Source of the DNA: Corynebacterium incognita
GTDB taxonomy: Bacteria > Actinomycetota > Actinomycetes > Mycobacteriales > Mycobacteriaceae
NCBI RefSeq assembly: GCF_014217255.1
Contig: NZ_CP059404.1
Span: 310,001 to 374,000 of the forward strand
Length of the DNA stretch: 64,000 nucleotides
Direction of reading: 5' to 3'
In this document: in pieces, positions 8,797 to 18,075 of the stretch
Layout: each line of letters begins with the position of its first letter
Numbering within the stretch: position 1 is the first letter of the stretch
Position numbers and translations under genes: made by a program
Notes under the pieces: model-generated
The model's database searches: none
Seen by the model: the letters and a program-made list of their open reading frames with translations, nothing else
Told to the model about the DNA's origin: nothing

Positions 8797-9659
8797 GCGT
8801 CGGGCAACGTGAGAATCTCGTTGCCATCCTCGGTGATGACGATGGTGTGTTCACACTGCGCGGTAAATTTGCCGTCACGGTTTTGAATGGTCCAGTCGTC
8901 ATCCCACACGTCGTAGTCCAGCGAGCCCAGGTTAATCATGGGCTCGATGGTCAACGTCATGCCGGGCTCGAGGACGTCCCGGTAGATCATGGAGTCATGG
9001 TGGAGCACGATGAGCCCATTGTGGAACGTCGGGCCCACGCCATGGCCGGTGAAATCCCGCACTACGTTGTAACCGAAACGGTTCGCGTAGGACTCAATCA
9101 CGCGTCCGATCACGTTGATTTCGCGTCCCGGCTTCGCCGCCTTGATGCCACGCATCGTCGCTTCCTTGGTGCGCTCCACCAACAGACGATGCTCCTCGCT
9201 GACGTTTCCCGCCAGGAAGGTCGCGTTGGTGTCGCCGTGGACGCCATTTTTGTACGCAGTGACGTCGATGTTGACGATGTCCCCATCCTCAATCACCGTG
9301 CTGTCCGGGATTCCGTGACACACGATCTCGTTGAGAGACACACAGCTCGACTTGGGGAAATGGCGATATCCTAACGTCGACGGGTACGCGCCGTGGTCGC
9401 ACATGTACTCGTGGGCCACGCGGTCCACTTCGTCTGTGGTCACGCCGGGAGCCACTGCCCTGCCAGCCTCCTGCAGCGCATTCGCCGCAATCTTGGACGC
9501 CTCACGCATCGCCTCGATGGTCTCGGGCGTCTGGACGAAAGGCTCGCCGATGTTTTCTTGAACCTCGTCCTTCCACACGTATTCCGGGCGCTCAATATCC
9601 TTGGGCACGGTCCGGACGGGGGTCGGCTTACCTGGTACTAGTTTTCCGCTTCGAGTCAT
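8793..9659 (-). CDS. map: Methionine aminopeptidase type I
   Basis: A 288-residue enzyme that removes the initiator Met from new proteins. The dinuclear metal ligands are visible: Asp in [11 protein letters not shown], Asp in HGDTNATF, His in [10 protein letters not shown], Glu in TIEPMINLG and Glu in QCEHTIVI. An N-terminal extension of about 40 residues ([18 protein letters not shown] and on) precedes the catalytic domain, as in the actinobacterial MapB group; it may contact the ribosome, but it lacks the Cys-rich zinc finger of eukaryotic MAPs. Start ATG at 9659 has a minus-strand TACCAT (9667-9672) seven bases upstream, a layout typical of leaderless mRNA. It follows the PBP gene by 18 bases. 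Confidence 0.95.
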   Translation of the reverse strand: MTRSGKLVPGKPTPVRTVPKDIERPEYVWKDEVQENIGEPFVQTPETIEAMREASKIAANALQEAGRAVAPGVTTDEVDRVAHEYMCDHGAYPSTLGYRHFPKSSCVSLNEIVCHGIPDSTVIEDGDIVNIDVTAYKNGVHGDTNATFLAGNVSEEHRLLVERTKEATMRGIKAAKPGREINVIGRVIESYANRFGYNVVRDFTGHGVGPTFHNGLIVLHHDSMIYRDVLEPGMTLTIEPMINLGSLDYDVWDDDWTIQNRDGKFTAQCEHTIVITEDGNEILTLPDA

Positions 9660-9677
9660 GCCCTCTATGGTAGCCCC

Positions 9678-11486
9678 CTAGTTCTTCTCCAAGCCCGTGG
9701 TGGTCTTGCGATACTCGTCAAGGTTGTTAAAGAACTGGTCAGTCATCGATACAGACACATCAGAGCCACCGCCGAGTACCACGAGCGTCGCAAAGGCAAT
9801 ATCGCCGCGATACCCTGTAAACCAAGCGTGCGAACCGCCGTTGACCTCGGCCTCACCTGTCTTGCCGTAGACCTCTCCCCGTCCCTGAATCCCGCGACCG
9901 GTGCCTTCAGTCACCGTGGCGCGCATGAGAGTGCGCAGGTTGTCCAGCGTGTGCCGATCCAGCTTCTTCGACGCCGCGGACTTCGTCTTGTGCGTGGAAA
10001 TCAGGTACGGGTTCGGGGTCTTGCCCGCCGCGACCGTCGCAGAGACAAGCGCCATGCCGAACGGGCTCGCAAGGTCGTAGCCCTGGCCGTAACCAGCCTC
10101 GGTCTTCTCCAGGGCCGTCTCGCCCTCCGGAATCGAACCGGTGATTGTGGTCAGTCCCGGAATCTTGTAATCACGGCCCAGTCCGAACTGCTCGCCGATC
10201 TTCTTCAGCTCGCCCTTCTCCAGGCGCGTGGAAATATCCGCGAAGGTGGTGTTGCACGATTGCGCGAACGCCTCGCGCAAGGGAACATTGCCGAGCGCGA
10301 AGCCGTTGTAGTTGGTTACCACTCGGCCGTAGATGTCCATGGTTCCCGGACACGGCACGATGGCTTCAGAATTCAGCTGCTGCTTCTGCAGGCCTGCCGC
10401 GGCGGTGACGATCTTAAACACAGAGCCCGGCGGGTACTGGCCCGCCAGCGCGACGTCGCCTTTCTCGTCAGCCTTGTCCGTTTGCGCCACAGCCAGGATT
10501 TCGCCTGTCGACGGCCGCATAGCCACCATCATCGCTTCCAACTCCGGGCGCATGTCCACGGCCTTCTCCGCGGCGCGCTGAACGTCGTAGTCCAAGCCCA
10601 GTGTGATGGCTGGGGCGGGCTGTGGAGCCTCCTCGACGACCGTGTCGAGGGCGGCACCGTTTTCGTTGACGATGGAGATGTTCCACCCGGCGGCCCCCTC
10701 GACGTCCTCGTTGACGATGGTGCGCACGCGGGCCATGATGTCGGGGGCGAAACCACGGTCACGGCTAACGAGGGCCGGTTCCTGATTAACGCGCACACCT
10801 TCGGTGCCTTGAAGCTGTTCCTCGATACGGCGGCCGGTGTTCTCGTCGAGGGTCGCCACGGAGTAGGACCCGCTGGCGCCATCGAGGGCGTCGGCAAGCT
10901 CGCGGGCATCGATGTCCTTGTCGGAGGCTGCGTTGATAACCTCGGCAACCTCGGCGGCCAGCGGCCGCGGGTCGGCGACCTTATCGATGTCTACCACCAC
11001 GCGGTACGTCAGGCCGGGCTTGAGCAGCTCAACACCGTCGGAGCTGACCACGCTCGCGCGCGGCGCCTCCTCCGCCCGCAACTCCAGGTGCTGGTTGGCG
11101 CCCAGCTGCGGGTGTACCGCGGAGGGCTGCCACCGCACGAGCCACGAGCCCTCGGCTTTAGTGAGGGTCATGGAGGTGTCGTAAGTCAGCTCGCGGTCTT
11201 TGGGCAGATCCCAGGAGACTGTGTAATGCGCGGTGGCGACGGATTCATCTTGCGTGACTTCGTTGAGCGTGGTGGTCACGCCCTCGGCTTGCAAGCCGGT
11301 GAAAGTCTCGGTGAGCACCGAGGATGCGGCCTGCGGATCGTCGACGATACCCTCGAGCTCTGGGGCAGCGAAGGCGTCGAGGAATTGCTGCGCCGTCGGC
11401 TTCGCCGAGACCGGTTTAGGGGTGCACGCCACGAGCGACGCCGCACACACGAGCACCGTGCACAAGAAAGCCACCGACCTGTTCAT
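9678..11486 (-). CDS. Lipoprotein class B penicillin-binding protein (PBP-lipo type)
   Basis: About 602 residues. The N-terminus MNRSVAFLCTVLVCAASLVAC is a lipoprotein signal with the lipobox Cys at about residue 21. Then come an NTF2-like MecA_N domain (about 30-150), a PBP dimerisation domain, and a transpeptidase domain with SVFK (SxxK, nucleophile Ser, in PPGSVFKIVTAA), SCN (SxN, in FAQSCNTTFAD) and YGKTGEAE (KTG). It cross-links peptidoglycan stems outside the membrane and corresponds to M. tuberculosis Rv2864c (PBP-lipo). Start choice: ATG at 11486 gives a clean lipoprotein signal; ATG at 11498 would add MFTS. A long nested inverted repeat (11469-11514) covers both start codons, so translation may be affected by RNA structure. 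Confidence 0.9.
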   Translation of the reverse strand: MNRSVAFLCTVLVCAASLVACTPKPVSAKPTAQQFLDAFAAPELEGIVDDPQAASSVLTETFTGLQAEGVTTTLNEVTQDESVATAHYTVSWDLPKDRELTYDTSMTLTKAEGSWLVRWQPSAVHPQLGANQHLELRAEEAPRASVVSSDGVELLKPGLTYRVVVDIDKVADPRPLAAEVAEVINAASDKDIDARELADALDGASGSYSVATLDENTGRRIEEQLQGTEGVRVNQEPALVSRDRGFAPDIMARVRTIVNEDVEGAAGWNISIVNENGAALDTVVEEAPQPAPAITLGLDYDVQRAAEKAVDMRPELEAMMVAMRPSTGEILAVAQTDKADEKGDVALAGQYPPGSVFKIVTAAAGLQKQQLNSEAIVPCPGTMDIYGRVVTNYNGFALGNVPLREAFAQSCNTTFADISTRLEKGELKKIGEQFGLGRDYKIPGLTTITGSIPEGETALEKTEAGYGQGYDLASPFGMALVSATVAAGKTPNPYLISTHKTKSAASKKLDRHTLDNLRTLMRATVTEGTGRGIQGRGEVYGKTGEAEVNGGSHAWFTGYRGDIAFATLVVLGGGSDVSVSMTDQFFNNLDEYRKTTTGLEKN

Positions 11487-11514
11487 AGAGGTGAACATTA
11501 GCAGGTCGGTGGCT
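11469..11514 (-). terminator. Nested perfect hairpin between ispG and the PBP gene, covering the PBP start codon
   Basis: AGCCACCGACCTG (11469-11481) and CAGGTCGGTGGCT (11502-11514) form a perfect 13-bp inverted repeat. Inside, GTTCA and TGAAC (11481-11485 and 11492-11496) form a second short stem. Read on the minus strand it lies 24 bases after the ispG stop and is followed by TTCTTG, so it looks like an intrinsic terminator, yet it contains the candidate PBP start codons at 11486 and 11498. It could be an ispG terminator or attenuator, or a structure limiting PBP translation. Confidence 0.6.
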
Positions 11515-11538
11515 AATTTCGGGGGCGCGACTCCAGTT

Positions 11539-12702
11539 TTACTTGGTGACGCGAACCTCGGCCTTAGCACCTTCGATGGCCTCCAGGCCCTGCTCGTCGG
11601 CGATGCGCATGGCCTCCTCGATGAGGGTTTCCACAATCTTGTCCTCAGGCACGGTCTTAACAACTTCACCCTTGACGAAGATCTGGCCCTTGCCGTTGCC
11701 GGATGCTACGCCGAGGTCGGCGTCGCGGGCCTCGCCCGGGCCGTTGACCACGCAGCCCATGACGGCCACGCGGAGCGGGAACTCCATGCCGTCGAGGCCA
11801 GCGGTGACCTCCTCAGCCAGCTTGTACACGTCCACCTGGGCGCGACCACAGGATGGGCAGGACACGATTTCCAGTTTGCGCGGACGCAGGTTTAGCGACT
11901 GCAGAATCTGGTCGCCGACCTTGATCTCCTCCACAGGATCCGCGGACAAAGATACGCGAATGGTGTCGCCGATGCCGTCAGCCAGCAGCGAGCCAAAGGC
12001 CACCGAGGACTTAATGGTGCCCATGAACTTCGGGCCTGCCTCGGTCACGCCCAGGTGCAGCGGGTAATCAGTCTGCTCCGCCAGCTGGCGGTAAGCCTCC
12101 ACCATGAGCACCGGGTCGGAGTGCTTGACGGAGATCGCAATATCGCCGAAGCCGTGCTCCTCGAACAAGCCCGCCTCGTACATCGCGGACTCCACCAGAG
12201 CCTCCGGAGTAGCCTTGCCATACTTTTCCAGCATCCGCTTGTCCAGGGAGCCGCCGTTCACGCCAATGCGGATTGGGATGCCCGCGTCACCAGCAGCCTT
12301 AGCCACTTCCTTGACGCGGCCATCGAACTCCTTAATGTTGCCCGGGTTCACGCGCACGGCGGCGCAGCCCGCGTCAATAGCGGCGAAGATGTACTTCGGC
12401 TGGAAATGAATGTCCGCAATGACCGGAATGGGAGACTTGCGCGCGATCTCCGGCAGCGCCTCCGCGTCAATGGTCTTCGGGCATGCCACGCGGACGATGT
12501 CGCAACCCGCGGTCGCCAGCTGCGCGATCTGCTGCAGGGTCGCGTTGACGTCGTTAGTTTTCGTCGTAGTCATCGACTGCACCGAAATCGGGTGATCCGA
12601 ACCCACGCCCACCGGGCCCACAAACAGCTGGCGCGTCTTACGACGCGGCGCCAGCGTCGGTGGTGGGCCGTCCGGAATTCCGAGTCCGATAGGGGTAGAC
12701 AT
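11539..12702 (-). CDS. ispG: 4-hydroxy-3-methylbut-2-enyl diphosphate synthase (GcpE)
   Basis: A 387-residue [4Fe-4S] enzyme that converts MEcPP to HMBPP, the penultimate step of the MEP isoprenoid pathway. TIM-barrel part: [43 protein letters not shown]. The iron-sulfur domain has [10 protein letters not shown] (CxxC) and [16 protein letters not shown], giving the third Cys and the usual Asn-Gly-Pro-Gly-Glu signature. Start ATG at 12702 is preceded by AGGAG at a spacing of about five; an upstream in-frame ATG at 12753 is rejected because it lacks a ribosome binding site and a typical N-terminus. It lies downstream of rip1 and dxr on the same strand, so two MEP pathway steps are encoded close together. 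Confidence 0.96.
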   Translation of the reverse strand: MSTPIGLGIPDGPPPTLAPRRKTRQLFVGPVGVGSDHPISVQSMTTTKTNDVNATLQQIAQLATAGCDIVRVACPKTIDAEALPEIARKSPIPVIADIHFQPKYIFAAIDAGCAAVRVNPGNIKEFDGRVKEVAKAAGDAGIPIRIGVNGGSLDKRMLEKYGKATPEALVESAMYEAGLFEEHGFGDIAISVKHSDPVLMVEAYRQLAEQTDYPLHLGVTEAGPKFMGTIKSSVAFGSLLADGIGDTIRVSLSADPVEEIKVGDQILQSLNLRPRKLEIVSCPSCGRAQVDVYKLAEEVTAGLDGMEFPLRVAVMGCVVNGPGEARDADLGVASGNGKGQIFVKGEVVKTVPEDKIVETLIEEAMRIADEQGLEAIEGAKAEVRVTK

Positions 12703-12753
12703 AATGCTCCTACATGCTTGGTGTTTATTGTGAATTCTTTCCCACTCTAGCAC

Positions 12754-13959
12754 TCAGCCAAAAAGCCGGATCGGGTTGACCACGTCCGCCACAATGGTGA
12801 TGGCACCCACCGTCAACAGCAGTGCCGCCACTGCGTAGGTCACCGGCATCAGTCCGGAATAGTCTGCCGGTCCACCCGGCCGGAGCCCGCGCATCCGGCG
12901 CAGCGCGTCCCGAATCTTCTCATAAAACACCACCGCGATGTGGCCCCCGTCAAACGGCGGCAGCGGAATGAGATTAAACAACGCTAGAAAATAATTCAGC
13001 GACACCAGCAGCATGAAGAACGACGGCCACAGGCTCCGCTCCACCAGCTCGCCACCCACCCGGGAGGCGCCCACGACGCTCATCGGGGATTCCTCGTCGC
13101 GTTCGGCGCCAAAGATGGAGGCCACCACACCGGGAATCTTCGCCGGGAACTGCGCGATGCCGTCGATCGTGGCGTCGAGAAGCTGCACCGACAGGTGCAC
13201 CACCGCCGGCGCGGCCTCCAGTGGCCCGTAGGTACGTACGATGTTTAGCGGTTTGTTGGCCAGCCCGACGGCGCCGGCCTCGACGAGCTCGCCCTGGGCA
13301 TTGAGCCGCTTGACGACGTCCGGGGTTACAGCCACGTCCTTCACCTCGCCGCCGCGCTCCACGGTGAAGATGACTTCCTCGCCGGGGCGCACGAGCACGT
13401 AGTCACGCACCTCGGCGAAGGACTTCACTTCCTCGCCGTCCAAGGCCACGATGACGTCATCGGCAGCGATGCCGGCGCGCTCACCTGCGCCCGGCCCGGA
13501 GCACTTCTCCAGCTCTCCGTCGGTCCGCTGGTCCGCCGAGCAGGACAGCTCCCCCACCCGCGGCCGGGTGTCAGCCGTGGGGTCCGGGATGCCGGAGCTC
13601 ACCGCGATGAAATACAAGATGATAAGCCCCAGCAGGAGGTTGACGATCACACCGCCGGACAGCACGATGACGCGCTGCCACCACGGCCGTTTATACATCG
13701 CGAGTGGCTCCTCCTCGGGGGTCAGCGGGTCCTCGCCCGTCATACCCGCGATATCACAGAACCCGCCCAGCGGCAGTGCCGCCAAGCCGTACTCGGTGTG
13801 GCCGCGGCGAAACGACGCCACCTTCGGTCCGAAGCCGATATAGTAGCGCCGCACACGCATACCGAAGGCGCGAGCCGTGAGCATGTGCCCGGCCTCGTGC
13901 AGCGCAATGGTCAGCCCGATGCCTAGGGCAAAGAGCGCGATGCCTAACAGGTTTGTCAT
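12754..13959 (-). CDS. rip1: Site-2 intramembrane zinc metalloprotease (M50, RseP/Rip1)
   Basis: A 401-residue polytopic membrane protease. HEAGH in the first transmembrane helix (TIALHEAGHMLTARAF) supplies two zinc ligands and the catalytic Glu; the third ligand is in PLPPFDGGH near the C-terminus. A PDZ-like domain occupies about residues 150-245 (GERAGIAADDVIVALDG). Hydrophobic segments occur near residues 1-25, 95-120, 315-340 and 370-395. Rip1 in mycobacteria cleaves anti-sigma factors and controls envelope composition; the same role is inferred here. The gene sits between dxr (gap of one base) and ispG, the same order as Rv2870c-Rv2869c-Rv2868c. No substrate anti-sigma factor is encoded nearby. 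Confidence 0.94.
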   Translation of the reverse strand: MTNLLGIALFALGIGLTIALHEAGHMLTARAFGMRVRRYYIGFGPKVASFRRGHTEYGLAALPLGGFCDIAGMTGEDPLTPEEEPLAMYKRPWWQRVIVLSGGVIVNLLLGLIILYFIAVSSGIPDPTADTRPRVGELSCSADQRTDGELEKCSGPGAGERAGIAADDVIVALDGEEVKSFAEVRDYVLVRPGEEVIFTVERGGEVKDVAVTPDVVKRLNAQGELVEAGAVGLANKPLNIVRTYGPLEAAPAVVHLSVQLLDATIDGIAQFPAKIPGVVASIFGAERDEESPMSVVGASRVGGELVERSLWPSFFMLLVSLNYFLALFNLIPLPPFDGGHIAVVFYEKIRDALRRMRGLRPGGPADYSGLMPVTYAVAALLLTVGAITIVADVVNPIRLFG

Positions 13960-13960
13960 C

Positions 13961-15127
13961 CTACTTCTCGATCTGATCCACGAGCGCGTTGGCGCGCGCC
14001 CGCGCCTCCTTCTCTACGGCGAGCACGTCCGCGACGTCGCGTGGCACCACAGCAAACTCATTTGCCTGCGCCAGCGTCTCGCCAACGACGTCCACAATCT
14101 GCGGGAAATGAATCCGACCAGCCAGGAACGCGGCGGCCGCTTCCTCGTTAGCCGCGTTGTACACAGCCGGGGTGGTCCCTCCAGCGGCCGCGGCCTCGCG
14201 AGCTAAGCGCACTGCGGGGAAGTTCTCCTCGTCCAACGGCTCGAAACGCCACTCGTGCGCGGTGGAAAAGTCCAGTGCTTGCTGTGCGCCCGGCACGCGC
14301 TCGGGCCAGTTGATTGCCAGCGAGATAGGAAGCTTCATCGACGGCGGCGAGGCCTGCGCAATCGTGCAGCCATCCGTAAACGTCGCCATGGAGTGGATGA
14401 TGGACTGTGGGTGGACGGTGACGTCGATGCGCTCGGCGGGGACGTCGAAAAGCAACGTCGCCTCGATGAGTTCCAAGCCCTTATTCACCAGCGTCGCGGA
14501 GTTCAAAGTGTTCATCTGCCCCATGGACCACGTGGGGTGCTGTGCCGCCTGCTGCGGGGTGACGCCCCACATGTCCGCTCGGGTCTGGCCGCGGAACGGA
14601 CCGCCGGAGGCCGTGAGCACCAGCGAGTCCAGCTCGCGGCGCTGCCCCGCCCACAGGCACTGCGCCATCGCGGAGTGCTCGGAATCCACAGGCACGATCT
14701 GCCCCGGTCCCGCGGCGTCCATGACCAGCTGGCCGCCGGCCACGAGGGACTCCTTGTTAGCCAGCGCGAGTGTCGCGCCCCGCTCCAGCGTGGCCAGCGT
14801 CGCACCCAGGCCCAGAGAGCCAACGAGCGCGTTGAGTACTGTATCCGCGGCGACGTCGCGCACGAGCTGCTCCGCGGCGTCGTCGCCGTAACGCACCGCC
14901 GCGCCTAATTCGCCGGTGACGACGGCCGCGGCGTCGGCACGCGCCACAGCAATGTGGTCAGCAGAAAGGTTGAAGGCGCGCGCCTGCTCCACCACCAACG
15001 CCGGATCACTGCCTCCCGCAGCGATACCCACCAACTCGAAGTTATCGGGGTTAGCAGCCATAACCTCCAGCGCTTGCGTGCCGATCGAGCCAGTAGAGCC
15101 GAGAACTAAAATTCGCTTTTTACTCAC
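13961..15127 (-). CDS. dxr: 1-deoxy-D-xylulose 5-phosphate reductoisomerase
   Basis: A 388-residue NADPH enzyme that makes MEP from DXP, the first committed step of the non-mevalonate pathway. It begins [20 protein letters not shown], the NADPH-binding motif. [11 protein letters not shown] and the metal/substrate segments [13 protein letters not shown] and TASGGPFRG match the family, as do [23 protein letters not shown] and HPQSIIHSM. The length is normal. The stop is one base from rip1, so dxr-rip1 are translationally close; ispG follows 51 bases later. dxr diverges from the DUF2631 gene; the intergenic region (15128-15227) carries a plus-strand TAAAAT at 15187-15192. Confidence 0.97.
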   Translation of the reverse strand: MSKKRILVLGSTGSIGTQALEVMAANPDNFELVGIAAGGSDPALVVEQARAFNLSADHIAVARADAAAVVTGELGAAVRYGDDAAEQLVRDVAADTVLNALVGSLGLGATLATLERGATLALANKESLVAGGQLVMDAAGPGQIVPVDSEHSAMAQCLWAGQRRELDSLVLTASGGPFRGQTRADMWGVTPQQAAQHPTWSMGQMNTLNSATLVNKGLELIEATLLFDVPAERIDVTVHPQSIIHSMATFTDGCTIAQASPPSMKLPISLAINWPERVPGAQQALDFSTAHEWRFEPLDEENFPAVRLAREAAAAGGTTPAVYNAANEEAAAAFLAGRIHFPQIVDVVGETLAQANEFAVVPRDVADVLAVEKEARARANALVDQIEK

Positions 15128-15227
15128 GCTGGCCTATCATAATCGACACCTCGGGGGTATTAATCGCCAAGCGGTGACAAATGTTCTAAAATACTGGGAG
15201 AGTTTAATGACCTGCGAAGGAGAGCAC

Positions 15228-15650
15228 GTGTCTTCCCACAAGAACGAGTACGAGGTATTCGACGGCGTTTCCACCGAGGACGTCCCATCTGCCGGCTTCG
15301 GTTGGAGCCGCACCCCACGCTCCGGCGTGCAGATCTTCGGCTGGATCTCCGTATTCACCCTCTTGATGTACAACTTCGGAAACCACGAGGGCCACGTGGA
15401 GACTATTTGGCTGTTCCTGTGCGCCGCACTTATCGCCATCGGCCTGCTCATCCACATGTTCCAGCCGAAGCTGAACCAGGTCCGCACCCTCACCGGCCGC
15501 AACCAGCCGGCGGGCTACCAGGAGTACGACTGGACCTACGACCAGAAGACCGTGTCCAACCGCTACTCCGAGCTTAACGACGCCCAGCTGCGCGCCCTCA
15601 ACATCGAGCCCTCCCGCGTGGCTCACCTGCGCGCCGAGCTCAATAAGTAA
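15228..15650 (+). CDS. DUF2631 membrane protein
   Basis: A 140-residue actinobacteria-specific protein. Its N-terminal polar part contains EYEVFDGVSTEDVPSAGFGW. Two hydrophobic segments (about IFGWISVFTLLMYNF and IWLFLCAALIAIGLLIHMF) follow, and a charged C-terminal tail ends AHLRAELNK. The family has no known function; a small two-pass inner-membrane protein is the direct reading. I chose GTG at 15228 because AAGGAG at 15217-15222 lies five bases upstream and MSSHKNEYE matches the usual start; the ATG at 15207 would add seven residues. It is a single-gene transcript bounded by a strong terminator. Confidence 0.82.
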   Translation: MSSHKNEYEVFDGVSTEDVPSAGFGWSRTPRSGVQIFGWISVFTLLMYNFGNHEGHVETIWLFLCAALIAIGLLIHMFQPKLNQVRTLTGRNQPAGYQEYDWTYDQKTVSNRYSELNDAQLRALNIEPSRVAHLRAELNK

Positions 15651-15664
15651 GCTCCGCGTAACGA

Positions 15665-15697
15665 AGCCCCAGGCCGCCAGGCCCGGGGCTATTTTTT
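15665..15697 (+). terminator. Intrinsic terminator after the DUF2631 gene
   Basis: AGCCCC and GGGGCT arms with further pairing (AGGCC/GGCC) form a GC-rich stem at 15665-15690, followed by ATTTTTTA. It ends the plus-strand gene and abuts the convergent rlmN stop. On the minus strand there is no T-run, so it is one-directional. Confidence 0.85.
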
Positions 15698-16808
15698 ATG
15701 CGCTAGCTTGCTCGCGCTCTTCGGCAGCGAGCTGACCGCAGGCGGCGGCGATTTCCTGCCCCTTGGTGTCGCGCACGGTGCACGGCACGCCTTGGGCCTG
15801 GACACGGCGGACAAACTCCTCCTGCTGCGCCTTCGGAGACGCATCCCATTCCGAGCCTGGTGTCGGGTTAAGCGGGATGACGTTAACGTGCACCTTAGTG
15901 CCCAGAGCTTCCTTCAGCTTGCGGCCGAGCATGTCGGCGCGGAAATTCTGGTCATTCTTGTCCCGGATCAGCGCGTACTCGATGGACACGCGGCGCGAGG
16001 TCTTCTCCACGTAGTACTTCGCGGCGTCGAGGACCTCGTCGACAGACCAGCGATTATTAATGGGGACGAGGGTGTCACGCAGCTCGTCGTCAGGCGTGTG
16101 AAGGGAGACGGCGAGCGTGCAGGACAGGTCTTCGTCGGCAAGCTTGCGGATCGCGGGCGCCACGCCCACCGTAGACACGGTGACGTTGCGCATCGAAATG
16201 CCAAAACCAAACGGCGCCGGGGCGGTAATTTGGCGCACGGCCTGCACCACGCGCTTGTAGTTTGCCAGCGGCTCACCCATGCCCATGAACACGATGTTGG
16301 ACAGGCGCCCGCCCTCGGCCTCCATGGTGCGCGCGGCGTGACGGACCTGCTCGACGATCTCCGCGGTGGACAGGTTGCGGTCGAGACCGCCCTGGCCGGT
16401 AGCGCAGAAGGGGCACGCCATACCGCAGCCCGCCTGCGAGGAAATGCACAGCGTCGCGCGGCCCGGGTAACGCATGAGCACCGATTCGAGCAAGGTGCCA
16501 TCGTGAAGCCGCCACAGCGACTTGGAAGTTTCGCCGTCATCAGTCTCGGTGGCCTTGATGGGCGTCATCAGCTCAGGGAACAACGCCTCCCCTACCTGGT
16601 CGCGGGCGGCGGCCGGCAGGTCCGTCATCTCCGAGGCGTCGGCGGTATGGTGCACGTAGTAATGAGTGGCGAGCTGCTTAGCGCGGAACTTCGGCAAACC
16701 AAGCTCCGCGAGCTTTTCGACGCGCTCGTCCTGATCGAGGTCCGCAAAATGCTTCGGCGGCATGCCACGTCGCGGCGCGGAAAAATTGAGTTTCAGAGAT
16801 TCAGCCAT
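15696..16808 (-). CDS. rlmN: 23S rRNA/tRNA C2 adenosine methyltransferase (radical SAM)
   Basis: A 370-residue radical SAM enzyme that makes m2A2503 in 23S rRNA and m2A37 in some tRNAs. The [4Fe-4S]-binding [11 protein letters not shown] gives the CxxxCxxC motif. N-terminal RlmN domain: [30 protein letters not shown] is the glycine-rich SAM contact, and AACGQL near the C-terminus carries the resolving Cys. Start is uncertain between ATG at 16808 (MAESLKLNF) and ATG at 16820; I give the shorter because it lines up with the usual N-terminus. It diverges from the LapA-like gene and lies between dxr and cdsA as in related genomes. Confidence 0.95.
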   Translation of the reverse strand: MAESLKLNFSAPRRGMPPKHFADLDQDERVEKLAELGLPKFRAKQLATHYYVHHTADASEMTDLPAAARDQVGEALFPELMTPIKATETDDGETSKSLWRLHDGTLLESVLMRYPGRATLCISSQAGCGMACPFCATGQGGLDRNLSTAEIVEQVRHAARTMEAEGGRLSNIVFMGMGEPLANYKRVVQAVRQITAPAPFGFGISMRNVTVSTVGVAPAIRKLADEDLSCTLAVSLHTPDDELRDTLVPINNRWSVDEVLDAAKYYVEKTSRRVSIEYALIRDKNDQNFRADMLGRKLKEALGTKVHVNVIPLNPTPGSEWDASPKAQQEEFVRRVQAQGVPCTVRDTKGQEIAAACGQLAAEEREQASA

Positions 16809-16868
16809 AATAGTGCCCATCTTCCCAGATCGCCCCTGTTTTAGCACAATCTACGGCAGCACGGTTTA

Positions 16869-17216
16869 ATGGGTGTCATGAATAACTCTCCAAAGACAAA
16901 AGTTAAAGGTTCCTTTGCGGCGACGACCTGGCTCAGCCTCATCGTGGGCTTCCTCCTGCTCATCCTGCTCATCATCTTCATCTTGCAAAACCAGCAGACG
17001 ACTGAGCTGAACTTCTTCGCCTGGTCCGTGGAGTGGCCTGCGGGCGTGGCGTTTTTGATTTTCGCTATCGCGGGCGCGCTGATCATGGCGCTGGTCGGCG
17101 GTTGGCGCATGTTTGAACTCCGCCGACAGGTCAAGAAATCAAATCAGGGAGTGCTGCGTAGCGAGCAAGGTCATGGCGACCCACGTGACCATAGCAGCGG
17201 GGAGCATACCGTCTAG
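16869..17216 (+). CDS. LapA-domain (DUF1049) small membrane protein
   Basis: A 115-residue protein (or 112 from the ATG at 16878). Two transmembrane helices are evident: TWLSLIVGFLLLILLIIFIL (about 22-41) and VAFLIFAIAGALIMALVGG (about 60-78). Between them is NQQTTELNFFAWSVEWP, the typical LapA/DUF1049 linker, and RMFELRRQVKK follows on the cytosolic side. In E. coli the LapA family helps lipopolysaccharide assembly; in Gram-positives the role is unknown. The last 26 codons overlap antisense to the 3' end of cdsA (78 bases), an unusually long convergent overlap. The polar C-terminal tail may therefore be constrained by cdsA rather than by function. Confidence 0.75.
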   Translation: MGVMNNSPKTKVKGSFAATTWLSLIVGFLLLILLIIFILQNQQTTELNFFAWSVEWPAGVAFLIFAIAGALIMALVGGWRMFELRRQVKKSNQGVLRSEQGHGDPRDHSSGEHTV

Positions 17217-18041
17217 GCGATCCATAAGGCCCCCGTGGCCGGGAATCATCGACGACATGTCCTTGATTCCCAGTTCGCGCTTAAACTGGGATTCCACCAA
17301 GTCGCCTAAGGTAGCGCAAATAACCAGAATGAAGCCCATGATGGCGCCAATCCAGGCGTGGTGGTGCAGCAAGTAATGGACGGTGAGAGCGCCGGTCACC
17401 GTGCCGAAAAGCACCGAGCCTGCAAAGCCTTCCCATGACTTCTTCGGCGACACCGCCGGCGCCATCGGGTGCGAGCCAAACATAACGCCCGCGATGAAGC
17501 CACCGACGTCCGAGGCCACCACGCACAGCATAAACGTCACAATAGAGGCCGCACCCGAAGCAAACGGGGTGGAAACGGTAGACAGCATGGCCGCGAACGT
17601 CGCAAAGAGCGGAATCCAGGTCAGCACAAAGATACCCACCGCCGTATCACGGAGATAATTTATCGGCGGCCGGTGTCGCCCGTTATGGAACAGCCGACCA
17701 AACATCAAGGCCAACACCGCAGTGACGAACACTGCCACCAAACCCTTGGCGTCCGCGAACCAGGACACCCATACCATCACCGCTCCCCACGCGGACATGG
17801 AGTACTTGGGCAGGTGGTACGAATGTTCGCGCAGGCGCCCAACGACCTCCCAGGTGGCGCACGCGACGGCCACGGAGACCAAGAGGTACCACCAGAACGG
17901 GCCCGCCCAAATGGCGCCAATGACGAGCGCGCCGAGAAAAACGCCCATGCCAATAGCCACGGGCAGATTACGCCCGGCGTTATTTTTTGGCTGTGGCAAA
18001 TGCCCGCGCCGCCGCTGCGGCGAATTGGCATCAGCCACCAT
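17139..18041 (-). CDS. cdsA: Phosphatidate cytidylyltransferase (CDP-diglyceride synthase)
   Basis: A 300-residue integral membrane enzyme that makes CDP-diacylglycerol, the precursor of phosphatidylinositol, cardiolipin and PIM lipids. Around eight hydrophobic segments occur. The family signature is SPKKSWEGFAGSVLFG and the C-terminal KRELGIKDMSSMIPGHGG followed by LMDRLD. The start ATG at 18041 is preceded by GGAGGA with spacing of about four; an ATG at 18056 would place that Shine-Dalgarno inside the gene. It follows frr by 34 bases in a pyrH-frr-cdsA operon, the classical bacterial arrangement. The 3' end overlaps the convergent LapA-like gene. Confidence 0.95.
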   Translation of the reverse strand: MVADANSPQRRRGHLPQPKNNAGRNLPVAIGMGVFLGALVIGAIWAGPFWWYLLVSVAVACATWEVVGRLREHSYHLPKYSMSAWGAVMVWVSWFADAKGLVAVFVTAVLALMFGRLFHNGRHRPPINYLRDTAVGIFVLTWIPLFATFAAMLSTVSTPFASGAASIVTFMLCVVASDVGGFIAGVMFGSHPMAPAVSPKKSWEGFAGSVLFGTVTGALTVHYLLHHHAWIGAIMGFILVICATLGDLVESQFKRELGIKDMSSMIPGHGGLMDRLDGMLPAAMVTWVAMTLLATQHSLI

Positions 18042-18075
18042 GGATTCCTCCCTCATCGACGCGCCAGAAGTCTTT

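Noticed and set aside
9828..11501. 557-codon plus-strand open frame opposite the PBP gene
   Set aside because: Antisense shadow of a gene with intact SxxK, SxN and KTG motifs; His/Arg-rich composition typical of non-coding strands.
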